A stretch of 64,000 bases of DNA from Siphonodentalium dalli (GCA_032622095.1 CP136067.1:77712705-77776704); one strand, 5' to 3'; counted from the stretch's first letter, positions 47,861 through 59,542 are shown. The notes: generated by a model from the letters alone, not told the origin. Numbers and translations are program-made.

Positions 47861-50029
47861 AAACAATGTAAGCATAGGAACAGCTTATATAATTATTTAT
47901 TAGTAATATATATTCTCCCCAACAAGACGCCCTTTATTTGACTATTGATGCTCGATTAATGAGAAATCGAGCACTGTTCAAGCTGGACGCCTATATTTTA
48001 CTTTGTGGTGCGATTTAGGTATGACAGGCGTTCTCAGTTGTAACATGTAATGTATGCGATGCAGCTGGAATGCCCAACTAAGAACATAATACAAGCCTCG
48101 CAAATTGATCGACACATTCACCCTTAATTACCAAACCAAAGTTATCGTCACCTGTACGGCCGACATTGCTATTTCCGACATTGTAATTTCCCTACACCTA
48201 CCCCGTGTGGGCCAGGGTTAGAATAGGCCTACCGCCCCACTGCGAGAGGTACGAATCCCCTAATTTGGCACCCTGTATGCCTGGGGTGCATCCGGTGAGG
48301 TGTGGAAGACCTGTAGGTACTAGGGCGGTCATATCACATGAGGCATCGACATGAGGATACGGCTTAGCTTATATTCCTCTTTGGTCCTACATCTCTTCAA
48401 GACGGGTCGTAATTTTCGGAGCCAATTGATTACTCTCTTTATACTGCGTATGTTTAGCGTACTCACTATACTTGGGCGAAAAGATGTTATCTGCAAGGAA
48501 TCCTTGTTTTAGTTGGAAATAATCGTATATTGGAGTGGTCAGTTCATTCGTATATTGTATATAGGATAAATATACACGTATGGATTTCTCGTTTAGACGG
48601 AGACAAGAAATGACCGAAGATATCTAAAGATATCGACCGTCTATTAATTTATCTGCGCTTCTCTGCCAACCAGGACAATATATTTTATCAGAATGGCCAT
48701 TCGCGATATAAAACACAACATTTATCGACATATCCAGGTACTCTACATGAGATGTAGAAGTATGTTGACTGTTGGTTATTATCGATATCAAGGACACATA
48801 TATCTCAACAGCATGTGAAGTTAGTCCTTGCCAATCAATTTCACTAATCATGATGGAATTTATTATCGTAAGTGTGTGTCGACCGGCGCCATATATAAAC
48901 ACGAGGAGTGATATACACCGACATTAACCAGGTTGAGCGACAACATCATTATACATGCCGACACGTCCTTATACATGCCAACGTGTATCGCTGGTGACGT
49001 TCATTTACTATGAGAGCTATCAAACATATTCCGTAAGATGATCATGTAGATTCAATTATGCCAGGCACCGATTCGCATCGCAACAATTGATTCTTGTGTC
49101 AATCATTAGCGGGAACAATGAGTATACTAAGCAGGCACGACTGGTCCCAAACTTCTTATAATTGATATGTAATTTAGGGAGCACTCTGATCGGAACGAGC
49201 GTTGTCGATATTTGGCTGAAAGACATGTTGTGTTGTGATGGTAATTGTCCCTTTTATTTTGCAATTTATTTTATTGCTAACCAGTGGAGGGGATATTCTG
49301 CGTGCAGTTTAATTATTTCCAGTGTTTTATCCTGAGTGGTCTTGACTCCATCAATAAAATTGCGTGCTGATATGGATTATCCAAGTCCAAAAAACCCAAA
49401 CTCATGCACTGAGCTGCCGATTGTTCTCCGTTGTATCGTAACATCGGGCGGCTTCGTATATCTATTTACTGTGTCCAATATCATTACGGGTATCAAGATA
49501 TGTAAATATATGCAAGTTATGTTCATATTCTGACTTCATGCCCTCTTAAGTTATAACAGTAAAAATATTACGGAAGAAACACATATATTAGCTGCTTTCA
49601 TTTATATAAATCCAATAAGTTGTTATATGTAGAGTATGTGTGAGTATTTCAATGTGTAGATATGGACCTATATTGATCAGCGGACATAACTACAAACATT
49701 TTCTCCGTTTAATTTAATGTACAAATATTAAGAGCCGCTAAATAACTAACATTGGACACTAGAATGATCACGTTGACTTTCTATACCGATATGGGAACGT
49801 CATCTCACATCGTTATATATAATCACACACATAATAATTAAGTCATCCGTATATATATATATATATATATACCATGGATATAGTCGGTCAGATCAACCGA
49901 AATTCGGTTACAATTCTTTGACCATTAACCTGATCGTTTCTAAATACAGTTGGAAGTATTAACAAGGGGTACGCATCTAAGATGCTATTATTGCTATGTC
50001 GAGTTTATTGGCAGTCGAAAAAAACTTCT
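47861..50029. other. Non-coding stretch with an (AT)n run
   Basis: An AT microsatellite lies at about 49850-49870. No gene recognised. Confidence 0.5.
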
Positions 50030-50985
50030 GCCAATAACTTCGCCATAAGGCCCACACAAGGCCCAAAAAGTCGGACAAACCTGGTTTTCGAACTCGTCTG
50101 AGATATTATTGCAATAGAATTATATACCAAATATAAATTGAATGATTGGTTAATATCTCATAGAGTTATCGCGCTAACGGTGATTCTATCTGTTACACAC
50201 GTTCCAAAAAGTTTCTAAAATTGCATAGTGTTTAAATTAATGTTTCCGAATTTACCCAATGCAATTAAATATGTTCAAATTAGAGTGTATAACGGGTTAT
50301 AAAAGTTTCTGAATTTCCGAATATTTAACATATATAATAGATTGAATGGATATGTTCAATGTTCTAAAAGTTTCTATTGAATGGAGCAGCTTACTCGCGC
50401 CATGTAATACTTTTCAATGTATTCGAATACAAGAACATTTCTGGGTATTCCATAGAATCGAATAAAAGACAATTTTGGTATTTGAATAAAGTAAATTGGT
50501 ACTCACCCAGCAAAATGTCAGCCCAACCAAATTTCGAATAGCTGATGCACAGGTTTTTAAATTGTTTAATATTTCATTGAGTTATGTATAGCAATTAACT
50601 CTTGTATGGTTGTATTCAGTTAATATTTGATTGAGTTCTCGCGCTAGCGGTGAAAAAAATGCTAAAAATAGACAAACTAAGGCCCATAACTCAGGGGAAA
50701 ATATTCGGACAAACCTGGTTTTCGAACTCGTCCGAGATATTGTTGCAAGAGACTCATATATCAAATATGGTTGTAATCAGTTAATATTTGATTGAGTTAT
50801 CGCGCTAACAGGTGATAAAATTGCAAAAAAGTCATCAAAGATAGATAACTCTTGTCAAATTGTTTTTGAATCCGTTCACAAATGTCAAAGTTATAAGGCA
50901 TTCTTTAGGTCCGCCCGCCACCGCCCGCCCGCCAACCGTCCCTCGTCAAACCACAAGTCGAGTTTTTGAAAAACTCGACTAAAAA
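50030..50985. repeat. ATAACTC / TCGGACAAACC diverged repeat cluster
   Basis: TCGGACAAACCTGGTTTTCG (50073) returns as TTCGGACAAACCTGGTTTTC at about 50705. Both are followed by GAACTCGTC.GAGATATT.TTGCAA and a GAGTTATCGCGCTAAC block. The cluster ends with a CCGCCCGC-rich stretch and the hairpin AGTCGAGTTTTT / AAAAACTCGACT at 50956-50981. Confidence 0.8.
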
Positions 50986-52479
50986 TGGCCCGTAATAGCT
51001 GACATATTATGAATGTGGTTATTTTAATTTTAACGGATATCGCCCCAATTTGGACGTCAGTTATATGGACATAGCGCGCGATCGGCTCACCCTTTATTAA
51101 CATAGGAACGCATTTGTGATTCACGAAGTCCTCACTTACCCACAATTTTCTGAATACCCGCGCGCGCGGGTGAGCAAAGCCCTCAATATCTTTGCAGAGG
51201 TATTTCATAAATCCGTTCTGCCCAGTGTGTAGTTGGTGACCAGATACATTTCAAACGATAGCTTTGTTTTGACAGCGGATCCGGTAACGATATTTTAACA
51301 TAATATAAATTGGAATATAAGTTGATCACTTGTTTGTTCACGTGAAAATATAAACACGTTGTGTCATGCGAGTCGAAATATATATATACATCACAAGCTA
51401 ATTTATACATTTAAATGTATATACTAATATGCCGTGGGACGAGATTGTTATTGGCACATGAGCTGCAGATGGGATGAATGGCCAACTAACTATAGGGTGG
51501 AAATATAAAATGTGGTTTTTATAGCCTCCAATATCGGTAGAATGCGAACACGGCGTAATCATAGTTCCTCGTTGATGTTGCGTCCGGTATTGACGGGTCT
51601 TGTTGTTAATGCGGTTATTAAATCACCCGTTTACCAGATAATTGTGAGCATATCGATCTAGTGATAGATCTTCACAAATGACTTATTTTGAGTACAATAT
51701 CAGCATCGACGATCATGTGCTATGGGGAGAAAGCTGATTTAAATGTGAACCTTTTGTAGCTGGTTTCATTTAATTTTCAAATGGATCAATTGTTTGTTGG
51801 TAAGCGGCTGTAATGGTTTTTGTCGATCGCTATTGTAAGCATTTCCACCGTATCGGTAACTCTCGGTACATCTCTTACTGCGGATTCTCTTATGGTTTAG
51901 TTGAACATATTGAACTGATCCATATAACTTGTATGTGCCCAATGCCTTTGTCAGTGCTTCATCCAATAAAGTTTCTTGTTTGAGACGTGTTGATGTGGGT
52001 TTGCCTAAATATACTGTGGAGAGAGGGCATGTGCTATTCGAATAATTGAATTCTATTAATTTGAAAACATTCTTTATTTAATAAATATTTAAATTTAATT
52101 TAAATACTATCATTTATATTTTTTTACACATAGTTTAAATAGTTTTAAAAAGGAGAGTGTACACATTTAGTTAATTAAATTAAAGTTTAATTTTACAAAT
52201 GTACGTGCATCTAGTACTTCAGTTTCAAGTTTCCCAGTTAATTGTTCAGCGTCGTGGGGTTGTTTTACCAATTTCTAATATCGAGTTAATTTCTCACAAT
52301 TAGGCCGTTCTTCATACTTAGGTTGATAATAAATAATTAATGTCCCAGGCTTGAATTAGGTAATTTAGAGTATAGTCACCGTTTACCGACTTAAGTTTTA
52401 TGATTTACGCAGAGTAATTCATAAACAGCCTCTACTCCAGAAAATCCCTACATTATCTTTTTATAACTTAACAAGTTAA
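50986..52479. other. Non-coding stretch
   Basis: No gene recognised. Very AT-rich around 52040-52200. Confidence 0.5.
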
Positions 52480-52760
52480 TATGCTTAGAATTGTCTCATT
52501 TTGAGTCGATAATGTGCTTAAATTATTTTAGTCACACTATCGACTCGCAATGAGGCAATTATAAGCAGATTATGTGCGGACAATAAACAAGCCAAATCAC
52601 GACTGTTCAGGTGTACGCTCTTTAACATGTGTTTTCACTGTGGCTCGCATCATAAAACAAAATAACGGCTATGAATCCATTATCTGCCTATTTCATAATC
52701 AAATAATCACCTGTACCTAGTGTGATTTTAGGTCGATTATGTGCGCTCTTGAGCGATATG
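52480..52760 (-). repeat. Dispersed element copy 2 (inverted relative to 39720)
   Basis: See 39720-40035. It carries the same GAGTCGATAATGTG fold-back near 52512, then GTACGCTCTTTAACATGTGT, CAAAATAACGGCTATG and AGGTCGATTATGTGC. Confidence 0.75.
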
Positions 52761-52859
52761 TTGTCATAAAACATGTTAGGTAATCAATGACTAAAAACGG
52801 TATAAAATATGAATCTCCATTCATATGCTTACATTATTTTCCCAAGACCTAGCATACAG

Positions 52860-53110
52860 CCTGTTCAGAAAATAATCTCATATGGAACTTATTTAAAAAA
52901 CACAAATAAGCCCATATCGGCATTATTCTGTTTACGTTCCATATGAACCTAAATCGACTTTCTGGATGTACGCTCTTTATAATGTGTGTTCACTGTGGCG
53001 CTCGCCATAACACGGAATAATGGTCCGCTGTGGGCTTATTTAAGAATAAAATCAGTGCAAACATATTTGGACATTTAGGTCAATCATGAGCCTATTTGCA
53101 CGAGGATTTG
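52860..53110 (-). repeat. Third, more diverged copy of the same element
   Basis: TGTACGCTCTTTATAATGTG, then CACTGTGGCGCTCGCCATAA, a GAATAATGG word and TTAGGTCAATCATGAGCC follow the order of copy 2. Confidence 0.55.
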
Positions 53111-53123
53111 TTTCATAAGCTAA

Positions 53124-53755
53124 GGTAGCAGTACACGATTTCACGGGTTGTAGGTGGTCTGAAAAATAGAAATATAAGTATATGGGGGGGCATAACAGCC
53201 AGTGTAGCCTGTGTTAACTGTGTCATTACTAGTTTGAAGGTTTATTTATTTTACAAAACTGGGAAAGTTCTCAAAAAAGTGAAAAATTTGGATACGCAAC
53301 AGGGTTTTCGTATTCAGTGAAGGCCAACTCTGTTATTGATTACAGGAAAATAGCCCGATTTCTCTCTGGGCTCGCAAGACTTTTTTTTCAAATTGATACG
53401 ATAATTTTTTTTCTGTTTCAAATATTTCTCAGCTCTAACATAGCTCTATCAGGTGGGAGAATCTTATTTACTGACATTCGCTCTATTATGGTCTGTTTTT
53501 GGGTTGAAAATGGCCAATTTGAGTAAAAAAAAATGGGTAAAATTGAGCGTTTCGTGTGTGCAAACCAAGGGGCATAACTCAATGACAAATTGTACGAAGA
53601 ACCAAAAGTACATTTAAATGATTACACCTAAAATTTCTGTCGAAATTAAAACATGCTTGATGGGATATATGCCAACGATAATGGCTTAGCATTGATTTGA
53701 AGTACAGTATCCCCTCCCAGGTTGGCAAAATTGCTGGAAATCGTGTATTGCTACC
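53124..53755. mobile_element. 0.63-kb non-autonomous element at TTAA, copy 1
   Basis: GGTAGCAGTACACGATTTC at the left end and its complement (GAAATCGTGTATTGCTACC) at the right end form terminal inverted repeats of about 19 bp with one mismatch. The right flank is TTAA (53756-53759) and the left flank CTAA. The interior is near-identical to 55026-55672 and has no transposase. TTAA flanks recall piggyBac-type targeting, but the ends do not start with the usual CCC. Confidence 0.8.
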
Positions 53756-53989
53756 TTAAAGAGACATATCAAATTGGATAAATTAGGGAAAATCTACTGA
53801 AACATTTTATCTTTCCTATCTTCGTGTCTGAGTTACTATTCACAGTTTCTATTTATGACTGTTCTCGGAATTAGGTGCATTTGCTTGTAGAGTATTTGTG
53901 TCAGAGGCTGTAAATACTATGGATTCCAGCTTGACAAGTCACTGAATGATCACACCGACAGGGCAAAAAACAAATTCAACGTATGTCTG

Positions 53990-54710
53990 CTATGGGTAAA
54001 AAAAACATTCCGGTTCACATTTGGGTGGGGGGGGGGGGGTTGGTGATGTGATTATATATACACCAGTTACTTTGTACGATTCGTTTCGAGTGGTGCGGTT
54101 TTGTGTAATTACATAAAATTGACATTAATTTAATGAAAAGTGTTGCCACGCAAACATTTCAACAATGGAATTCCTTGGATACCTGGTGCGAAAAGCCATA
54201 TTAATGTTGGTTATTTAGTCTTGGTCGTGTTTCCGAATGACCGAGTAATGTCAATATCTATATTGGAGAGGGGGTAAAGTCAGCTACCGAGTTATCAGGA
54301 AAGTGTGTGAGCACCAGCACAATAAAAATGGTATATAAGATTCCATAAATAATTAAATAGTGTGATTTCAACTTGACAATTAAGTCATTTAATCAATGAA
54401 TGTACACTGACCGGCCAAATAAACATGGTTCACATTTTGGGGGAGGGGTCATTATATATGCATTAGTTATTCCCTACGATTTGTTTGGAGTTTTGTTGCG
54501 TTAATACATGTTTATGACTGACCACATACAAGTGATTTGCATGTAACGAAATGTGTTGCTAAGGGAACATTCCAACAATGGAACTCCTCGGATACCACCT
54601 ACGAATATGCGTATTGATTGATATTAGTTATTCGGTCTTTATCGTGTTTCCAAATAACCAAATACATTGTCTTAACATATTCGGGGGTGGGGGGGTAACA
54701 AGAACACTGT
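53990..54710. repeat. Two diverged direct repeats of about 300 bp with G runs
   Basis: Units at about 53990-54290 and 54405-54710 share, in order, GGTTCACATTT, a G run, ATTATATATNCA, TACGATTYGTTTSGAGT, AACATTYCAACAATGGAA, CTCGGATACC-like and GTGTTTCCRAATRACC. Confidence 0.75.
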
Positions 54711-55025
54711 CTTGACATATGCGGGGGAGGGTGGGGGGGGGGTTTCTGGCTAGTAAATAACCACAGTGCATATGCTCTGGTCAGCAGAATACAGATGTAA
54801 TATGTCTGTTCAGACTGCCTTTTTGACTGGGATGTTTAGTTTTAAGGTGGTGGGCATGATGTCACATTTATAATTTAACTTTGTTTTTTTTTCGCTATAA
54901 CAAATAATTTGGGTGAAATTGGTTCATTTTTATTGAAACCACACTACTTATAAGTTATCGGTGTACGTCAGAGACTTAACTGGACATTTGCGCGTTGAAG
55001 GGGGATAACTCTATATTTCCTTTAA

Positions 55026-55672
55026 GGTAGCAGTACACGATTTCACGGGTTGTAGGGGGTCTCAAAAACAGAAATATAAGTATATGGGTGGCATAACAGC
55101 CAGTGTAGCCTGTGTTAACTGTGTCATTACTGGTTTGAATGTTTATTTATTTTACAAAACTGGGAAAGCACTCAAAAAAGTGAAAAATTTGGATACGCAA
55201 CAGGGTTTTCGTATTCAGTGAAGGCCAACTCTGTGTTATTGATTACAGGAAAATAGCCCGATTTCTCTCCCCTGAATTCTGTCATCTGGGCTCGCAAGAC
55301 TTTTTTTCAAATTGATACGATAACTTTTTTTCTATTTCAAATATTTCTCAGCTCTAACATAGCTCTATCAGGTGGAATAATCTTATTTACTGACATTCGC
55401 TCTATCATGGTCTGTTTTTGGGTTGAAAATGACCAATTTGGGTAAAAAAATGGGTAAAATTGAGCGTTTCGTGTGTGCAAACCAAGGGGCATAACTCAAT
55501 GACAAATTGTACGAAGAACCAAAAGTACATTTAAATGATTACACCTAAAATTTCTGTCGAAATTAAAACATGCTTGATGGGATATATGCCAACGATAATG
55601 ACTTAGCATTGATTTGAAGTACAGTATCCCCTCCCAGGTTGGCAAAATTGCTGGAAATCGTGTATTGTTACC
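55026..55672. mobile_element. 0.65-kb non-autonomous element at TTAA, copy 2
   Basis: Same ends and interior as 53124-53755, in the same orientation. The left flank is TTAA (55022-55025). The right end reads GTTACC followed by TAAG, one base short of TTAA. The internal difference is mostly an added CCCTGAATTCTGTCAT block near 55280. Confidence 0.8.
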
Positions 55673-56112
55673 TAAGATTTGGCATAAATTAATTTGACAT
55701 TTTCAGAATGATTGGATTAATTGGGGTTTAATGCCGTTTCAGTCGCCAGGCCATGCCACGACTCAGAACAGGCAGTCAAAATAAAAACTATTAGTAGGGA
55801 AGCAACTGTGGCTGCTTTTGTCTTTGATACATTGTCACTATTGCCGCTGCACTCTCTTATATATGAGTCTCCCATATGTAGCTTCACATATATAACCGAA
55901 TGCACTGGCTTACAAGGTCAAGGTAAATATTGTTAGGACAATACATTATCTTATATATGCGAGGATTCCTATGTAATCTCTCACTTGGTGACTGCCGCGG
56001 TTGGATGACCAAATAGTCGGCAATGATGGGAGTGTATATAAGTTTGGCACAGAAGGGAAGTAGAGTTCATTACAAGCCCCTGTGGCCGAAATAAAAGGTT
56101 ATCATCTCAAAG
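55673..56112 (+). other. Upstream region of the small ORF
   Basis: No coding exon here. The only mark is the TATA box described next. Confidence 0.5.
56035..56042 (+). promoter_or_regulatory. TATA box candidate (TATATAAG)
   Basis: TATATAAG lies 71 bp before the ATG at 56113. A start about 30 bp downstream (TTCATTACAAG, near 56067) would leave a 5' leader of about 45 nt. In AT-rich DNA such words occur by chance; the spacing is what makes it notable. Confidence 0.4.
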
Positions 56113-56286
56113 ATGAATACTTGTTACGTTATAATTAGCACATTATGTTCAATTTACTTAGCTTTTCATTATATAGGTTGGTCCCATCTACCAAATGATG
56201 AACACCATACAGGAAATCTTTCAATGTTCAAACCATTTAAAGCACCAGAAGAATTAAATGAGCTGGTGTTGGCATCGCAGGGATAA
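56113..56286 (+). CDS. 57-residue putative secreted peptide
   Basis: One uninterrupted ORF from ATG 56113 to TAA 56284-56286. The N-terminus MNTCYVIISTLCSIYLAFHY is hydrophobic for about 20 residues, as in a signal peptide. It is followed by a polar, proline- and acid-containing part (WSHLPNDEHHTG, MFKPFKAPEELNELVLASQG). The chain ends in Gly, which in a neuropeptide would be turned into a C-terminal amide; no dibasic cleavage site is present. A TATA box sits 71 bp upstream. No family is recognised. It could also be a chance ORF, or an exon of a larger gene, since ATATAG at 56171-56176 could serve as an acceptor in the same frame. Confidence 0.4.
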   Translation: MNTCYVIISTLCSIYLAFHYIGWSHLPNDEHHTGNLSMFKPFKAPEELNELVLASQG

Positions 56287-57255
56287 TTGAACAACAAAAA
56301 CCTTTTTAGTGCAATTGTTTCCTCATAAAAAGCCATCTTCTCTTGATTAATGCTTTATTTTGAACATTTAAAATAATTTTAGTAGTTATAATTTGTCTTT
56401 AAACATGGATTTGGAAAAAACTTTATACGGGATTGGAAAAATCTGCGATTGGCGCGCACTCTCAACCAGACCTTGTATTGTGGAATTTTTTCACACCCCC
56501 CCGGTATATGATATAATATTATTTTCATATGACAAACTTAAATGCAATTTAGTTTATATATTCCAATGTATAGTTTTTGAACTGAATATAGGAATCCATT
56601 CATGGTGTAGTGAATTGGTTCATCAACCACAAAGATTTTAATTAATTCATCTATTAATTTTTTGGTATTTGAAAATAACAGTATATTGGCTTTAAATCGG
56701 CAAATTATTTGTATATGAATATAAAAGTATAACCACATTCAAATATGGGCCACAATTAATGACTGGTAAGTTGATTCAATGGCAATTACCACATTCCCCA
56801 TTTATAATGTATGAGCTGACAAAACACATATATGATTTAGTTCAAATTTAATAAGTTTATTCACTGCATAATAATTTCTGTATTAACATTAGATGAAATA
56901 TAATATTTATAACAGAAATATATAAAAAAAACACATTACAGATCCTATATACATAAGACAAATAAAACATTCTCGACATTATTATTTACAATTTAGGACA
57001 AATAGACACTTCCCCAGTAAAGTGACATATGACAAGTCATGCTGTGTTTACATAGACATATTGCTTATTTTTAAAGAGTGAAATAGTTAAGGAATGACTG
57101 GCACATAGATTGGGTTAAACAAAGTATGTGAATCTCGAAGGGATTCGCATGAACTTTGTTTAATATCTCTGCCAGTCATCCTTATAATCATATGTTGCAC
57201 TCCTGACGAGCATATAAGTGGAAATATAACACATTTCCCTATTTGGGAAAGAGAT
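56287..57255. other. Non-coding stretch
   Basis: A short CACCCCCCCCGG run near 56492. No gene recognised. Confidence 0.5.
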
Positions 57256-57260
57256 AAACC

Positions 57261-57557
57261 AACTGGCACACATAAAAGAGCCCAACATAAAACCAGAACA
57301 TGTATTGCCTCGTTGGATGGGTGATAGATGTATGAATGTGATTCTATGATAATAACTGTTTCTATGATTTTGCTGCCTCTAAATATGCTTAAAAGCTCGG
57401 ATGGCACACAACTGGCACACATAAAAGAGCCCAAAATAAAACCAGAACATGTATTGCCTCGTTGGATGGGTGATAGATGTATGAATGTGATTCTATGATA
57501 ATAACTGTTTCTATGATTTTGCTGCCTCTAAATATGCTTAAAGGCTCGGATGGCCTT
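57261..57557. repeat. Two tandem copies of a 149-bp unit
   Basis: AACTGGCACACATAAAAGAG starts at 57261 and 57410. The following 140 bp are identical except for single bases (CCCAACAT/CCCAAAAT, AAAAGCTC/AAAGGCTC). A very recent duplication. Confidence 0.95.
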
Positions 57558-57642
57558 CTTAAAGGTTATAATTTAGAAGTAACATTTACCAAATTATGAA
57601 AATTACTTTCATTTCAAACATTTTACCTATAAATTGTGGGCT

Positions 57643-57790
57643 GCAGTGTGTGCCGATGGAATACTAGTGAAATGGAAGATGGCTGCTGGTGGCCATGTTT
57701 TTTAACAAATTTCGCAAAAATGTGATAGCTCCCATCTAGTGGGCAACCATATGAAGTTTGGCAAAGAGGGCAAATCTTGATGCCGGTGGG
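57643..57790 (+). repeat. AAGATGGC-core dispersed repeat, single copy
   Basis: GGGCTGCAGTGTGTGCCGAT, then GGAAGATGGCTGCTGGTGGC, GTGATAGCTCCCATCTAG and GAAGTTTGGCAAAG. Same order and orientation as 33891-34345. Confidence 0.85.
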
Positions 57791-58370
57791 AAAAATTAAA
57801 TAATGTTACAGGCTTAAATAAGGACCATACATACATAGGTGGATTTGTTGCAGAATATTAATAATCGTACATGAATGGTTATTTGGATCCCAAGACTAAA
57901 TAGTTCTGAAGCATGTGAAGAAGACTAACATTACTAATGAGTAGGAGGTTCAATTTCACTAATGAACGGAAGTCAATAGACATTCGAAGTTGTGTCATGT
58001 GGTTTGCACAAGTGCATATATATTATTTGATTGAGAAGGTGTATAGTTATGAACAGACACATGTTGAGACAAACACACTGAAAAGATGACATAATCACAG
58101 AGGAATATAAGTGAGTTATCTCGCACCCACATATGTTTCATGCTATATAACTTATAGAGACTATCATGTCTGAGACTGACCCCCCAACTGGGAACTTAAA
58201 AAAGACCGACATGTGACGATGATGGACAAATGCTAATATAGTGAAAACTAAAGAACCGGCTTACATGACAGTTTTATTTTACTCAAATAGTGAAATGGAT
58301 GTCTTGTAACTTTGGGACAAGTTCATATTGACGTTTTTCAAACCAAATATCGATGTTTAATGCAACAAGG
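57791..58370. other. Non-coding stretch; would contain the 3' UTR of the next gene
   Basis: No coding segment recognised. Confidence 0.5.
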
Positions 58371-58504
58371 TCAATTAAATAACTCGCATCCCTCATTTTG
58401 GTTGACAAGATTTTCTCTCGAAATCCACTCTGTTTTACCATTGTGCCACTTTACTAAGCATTTCTTTTTTCCAGTTCTCATAACCTGACATGGATATGTT
58501 TCAC
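58371..58504 (-). CDS. Terminal exon: short chromo/Tudor-like barrel
   Basis: On the minus strand CTCTTTATAG is followed by an open frame that starts in phase 1 and ends at TGA 58371-58373 (43 codons). It reads ETYPCQVMRTGKKKCLVKWH, then NGKTEWISRENLVNQ, and ends CELFN. 'CLVKW..GKTEWISRENL' looks like the beta-strand pattern of chromo or Tudor barrels (LVKW...TWEP..NL), folds that bind histone tails or methylated residues. The match is by eye only. Phase 1 agrees with every upstream cassette exon, so it joins them in frame: G from the previous exon plus GT gives Gly. No start or upstream exon is needed here; this is the C-terminus. Confidence 0.65.
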
Positions 58505-58884
58505 CTATAAAGAGAAGACAAATTCAATATATTATTACCTATCTCTATGATGATCACTGTCTCTGATTAGGCAAAAGACATCTGACAAATGATCATCCAA
58601 AAATTAAATGACATGGGACTACGATTGTGTCAATTTAATGCTTTCAGTAATGTGATAGATAGCTAGTCACCATGTGTGTAAGATGTAGAATATCTTTTGA
58701 AAATTGTCCACTAACCAACCACCTGGTGTTCACAACAGTGACGTTGGTAAGAGATGATTTCATTCAGAAGTGCGAAAACTATAGTGTACACAGTGCATTT
58801 AGTTCAAAATGCGAAGAGATAATGTATTTTGTCCTTCACAGGCTATTTTGAGATGGAAAGGAAAGATTGGGGGAAATTTTGTGG

Positions 58885-58991
58885 TCAATGCCTAGAAATA
58901 AGGTCGGTCCGGTTTATGTAATGAGATTCAGCTTCTTGTGTTTTCTCTGGGGCTGACCTCTTGGTTTTCTTCACTTTTTTAACGGCAGCAT
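58885..58991 (-). pseudogene. Lysine-rich cassette exon, copy A1, donor lost
   Basis: After ATTCCAG the copy reads AAVKKVKKTKRSAPEKTQE like the others. At 58930-58931 the donor GT has become CT, so splicing from it is unlikely. If used as a last exon it would continue with AESHYINRTDLISRH and stop at 58885-58887. It may provide an alternative C-terminus or simply be a decayed duplicate. Confidence 0.55.
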
Positions 58992-59542
58992 CTGGAATGA
59001 TTATCATAATATATGGGTGAGCTTACAAGATCAAAATTTACGCAAGGTAATATATTATTATCCAACCATTTATATCGCTGTTTCTGATTGGGTGATTGAC
59101 ATTTGACACATGATCATCGAAATATTTTTGTGACATGGGACTCCGCAAATATCATAATGGATTCTTGGCATAAACCCGTTCACTATTTCTATCCATAATA
59201 TCCACCATTATAGGTCAGGTTAGAGGTAAACAATTTGTTTTTTATTTTGTATATAAAAGACTGCAAAATCCACACTCGTATCAATTACAGGCCGGAATCC
59301 ACTGTCAGATAAATTGGTGAGTCGAGTACAGCAAACCAATCTAATGCTTTCAATAATGACAGATAGCTAGTCACCGTGTTTGTAACTTGTAGAATATCCT
59401 TTGAAAATGATCCACTGAGTCTGACCATCTGGTGTTCACAACAGTTAATTTTGTCAAGGATGTGGATTTCATTCAGTGCATTTGCTTGTGATCTATGTTA
59501 TCAGTTGTATAATCAGTTATCAGTTATAATAATGATATTCAC

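Noticed and set aside
53317-53526. 69-codon ORF in the first TTAA element
   Set aside because: The second copy carries an insertion and frame change in the same stretch, so the frame is not preserved.
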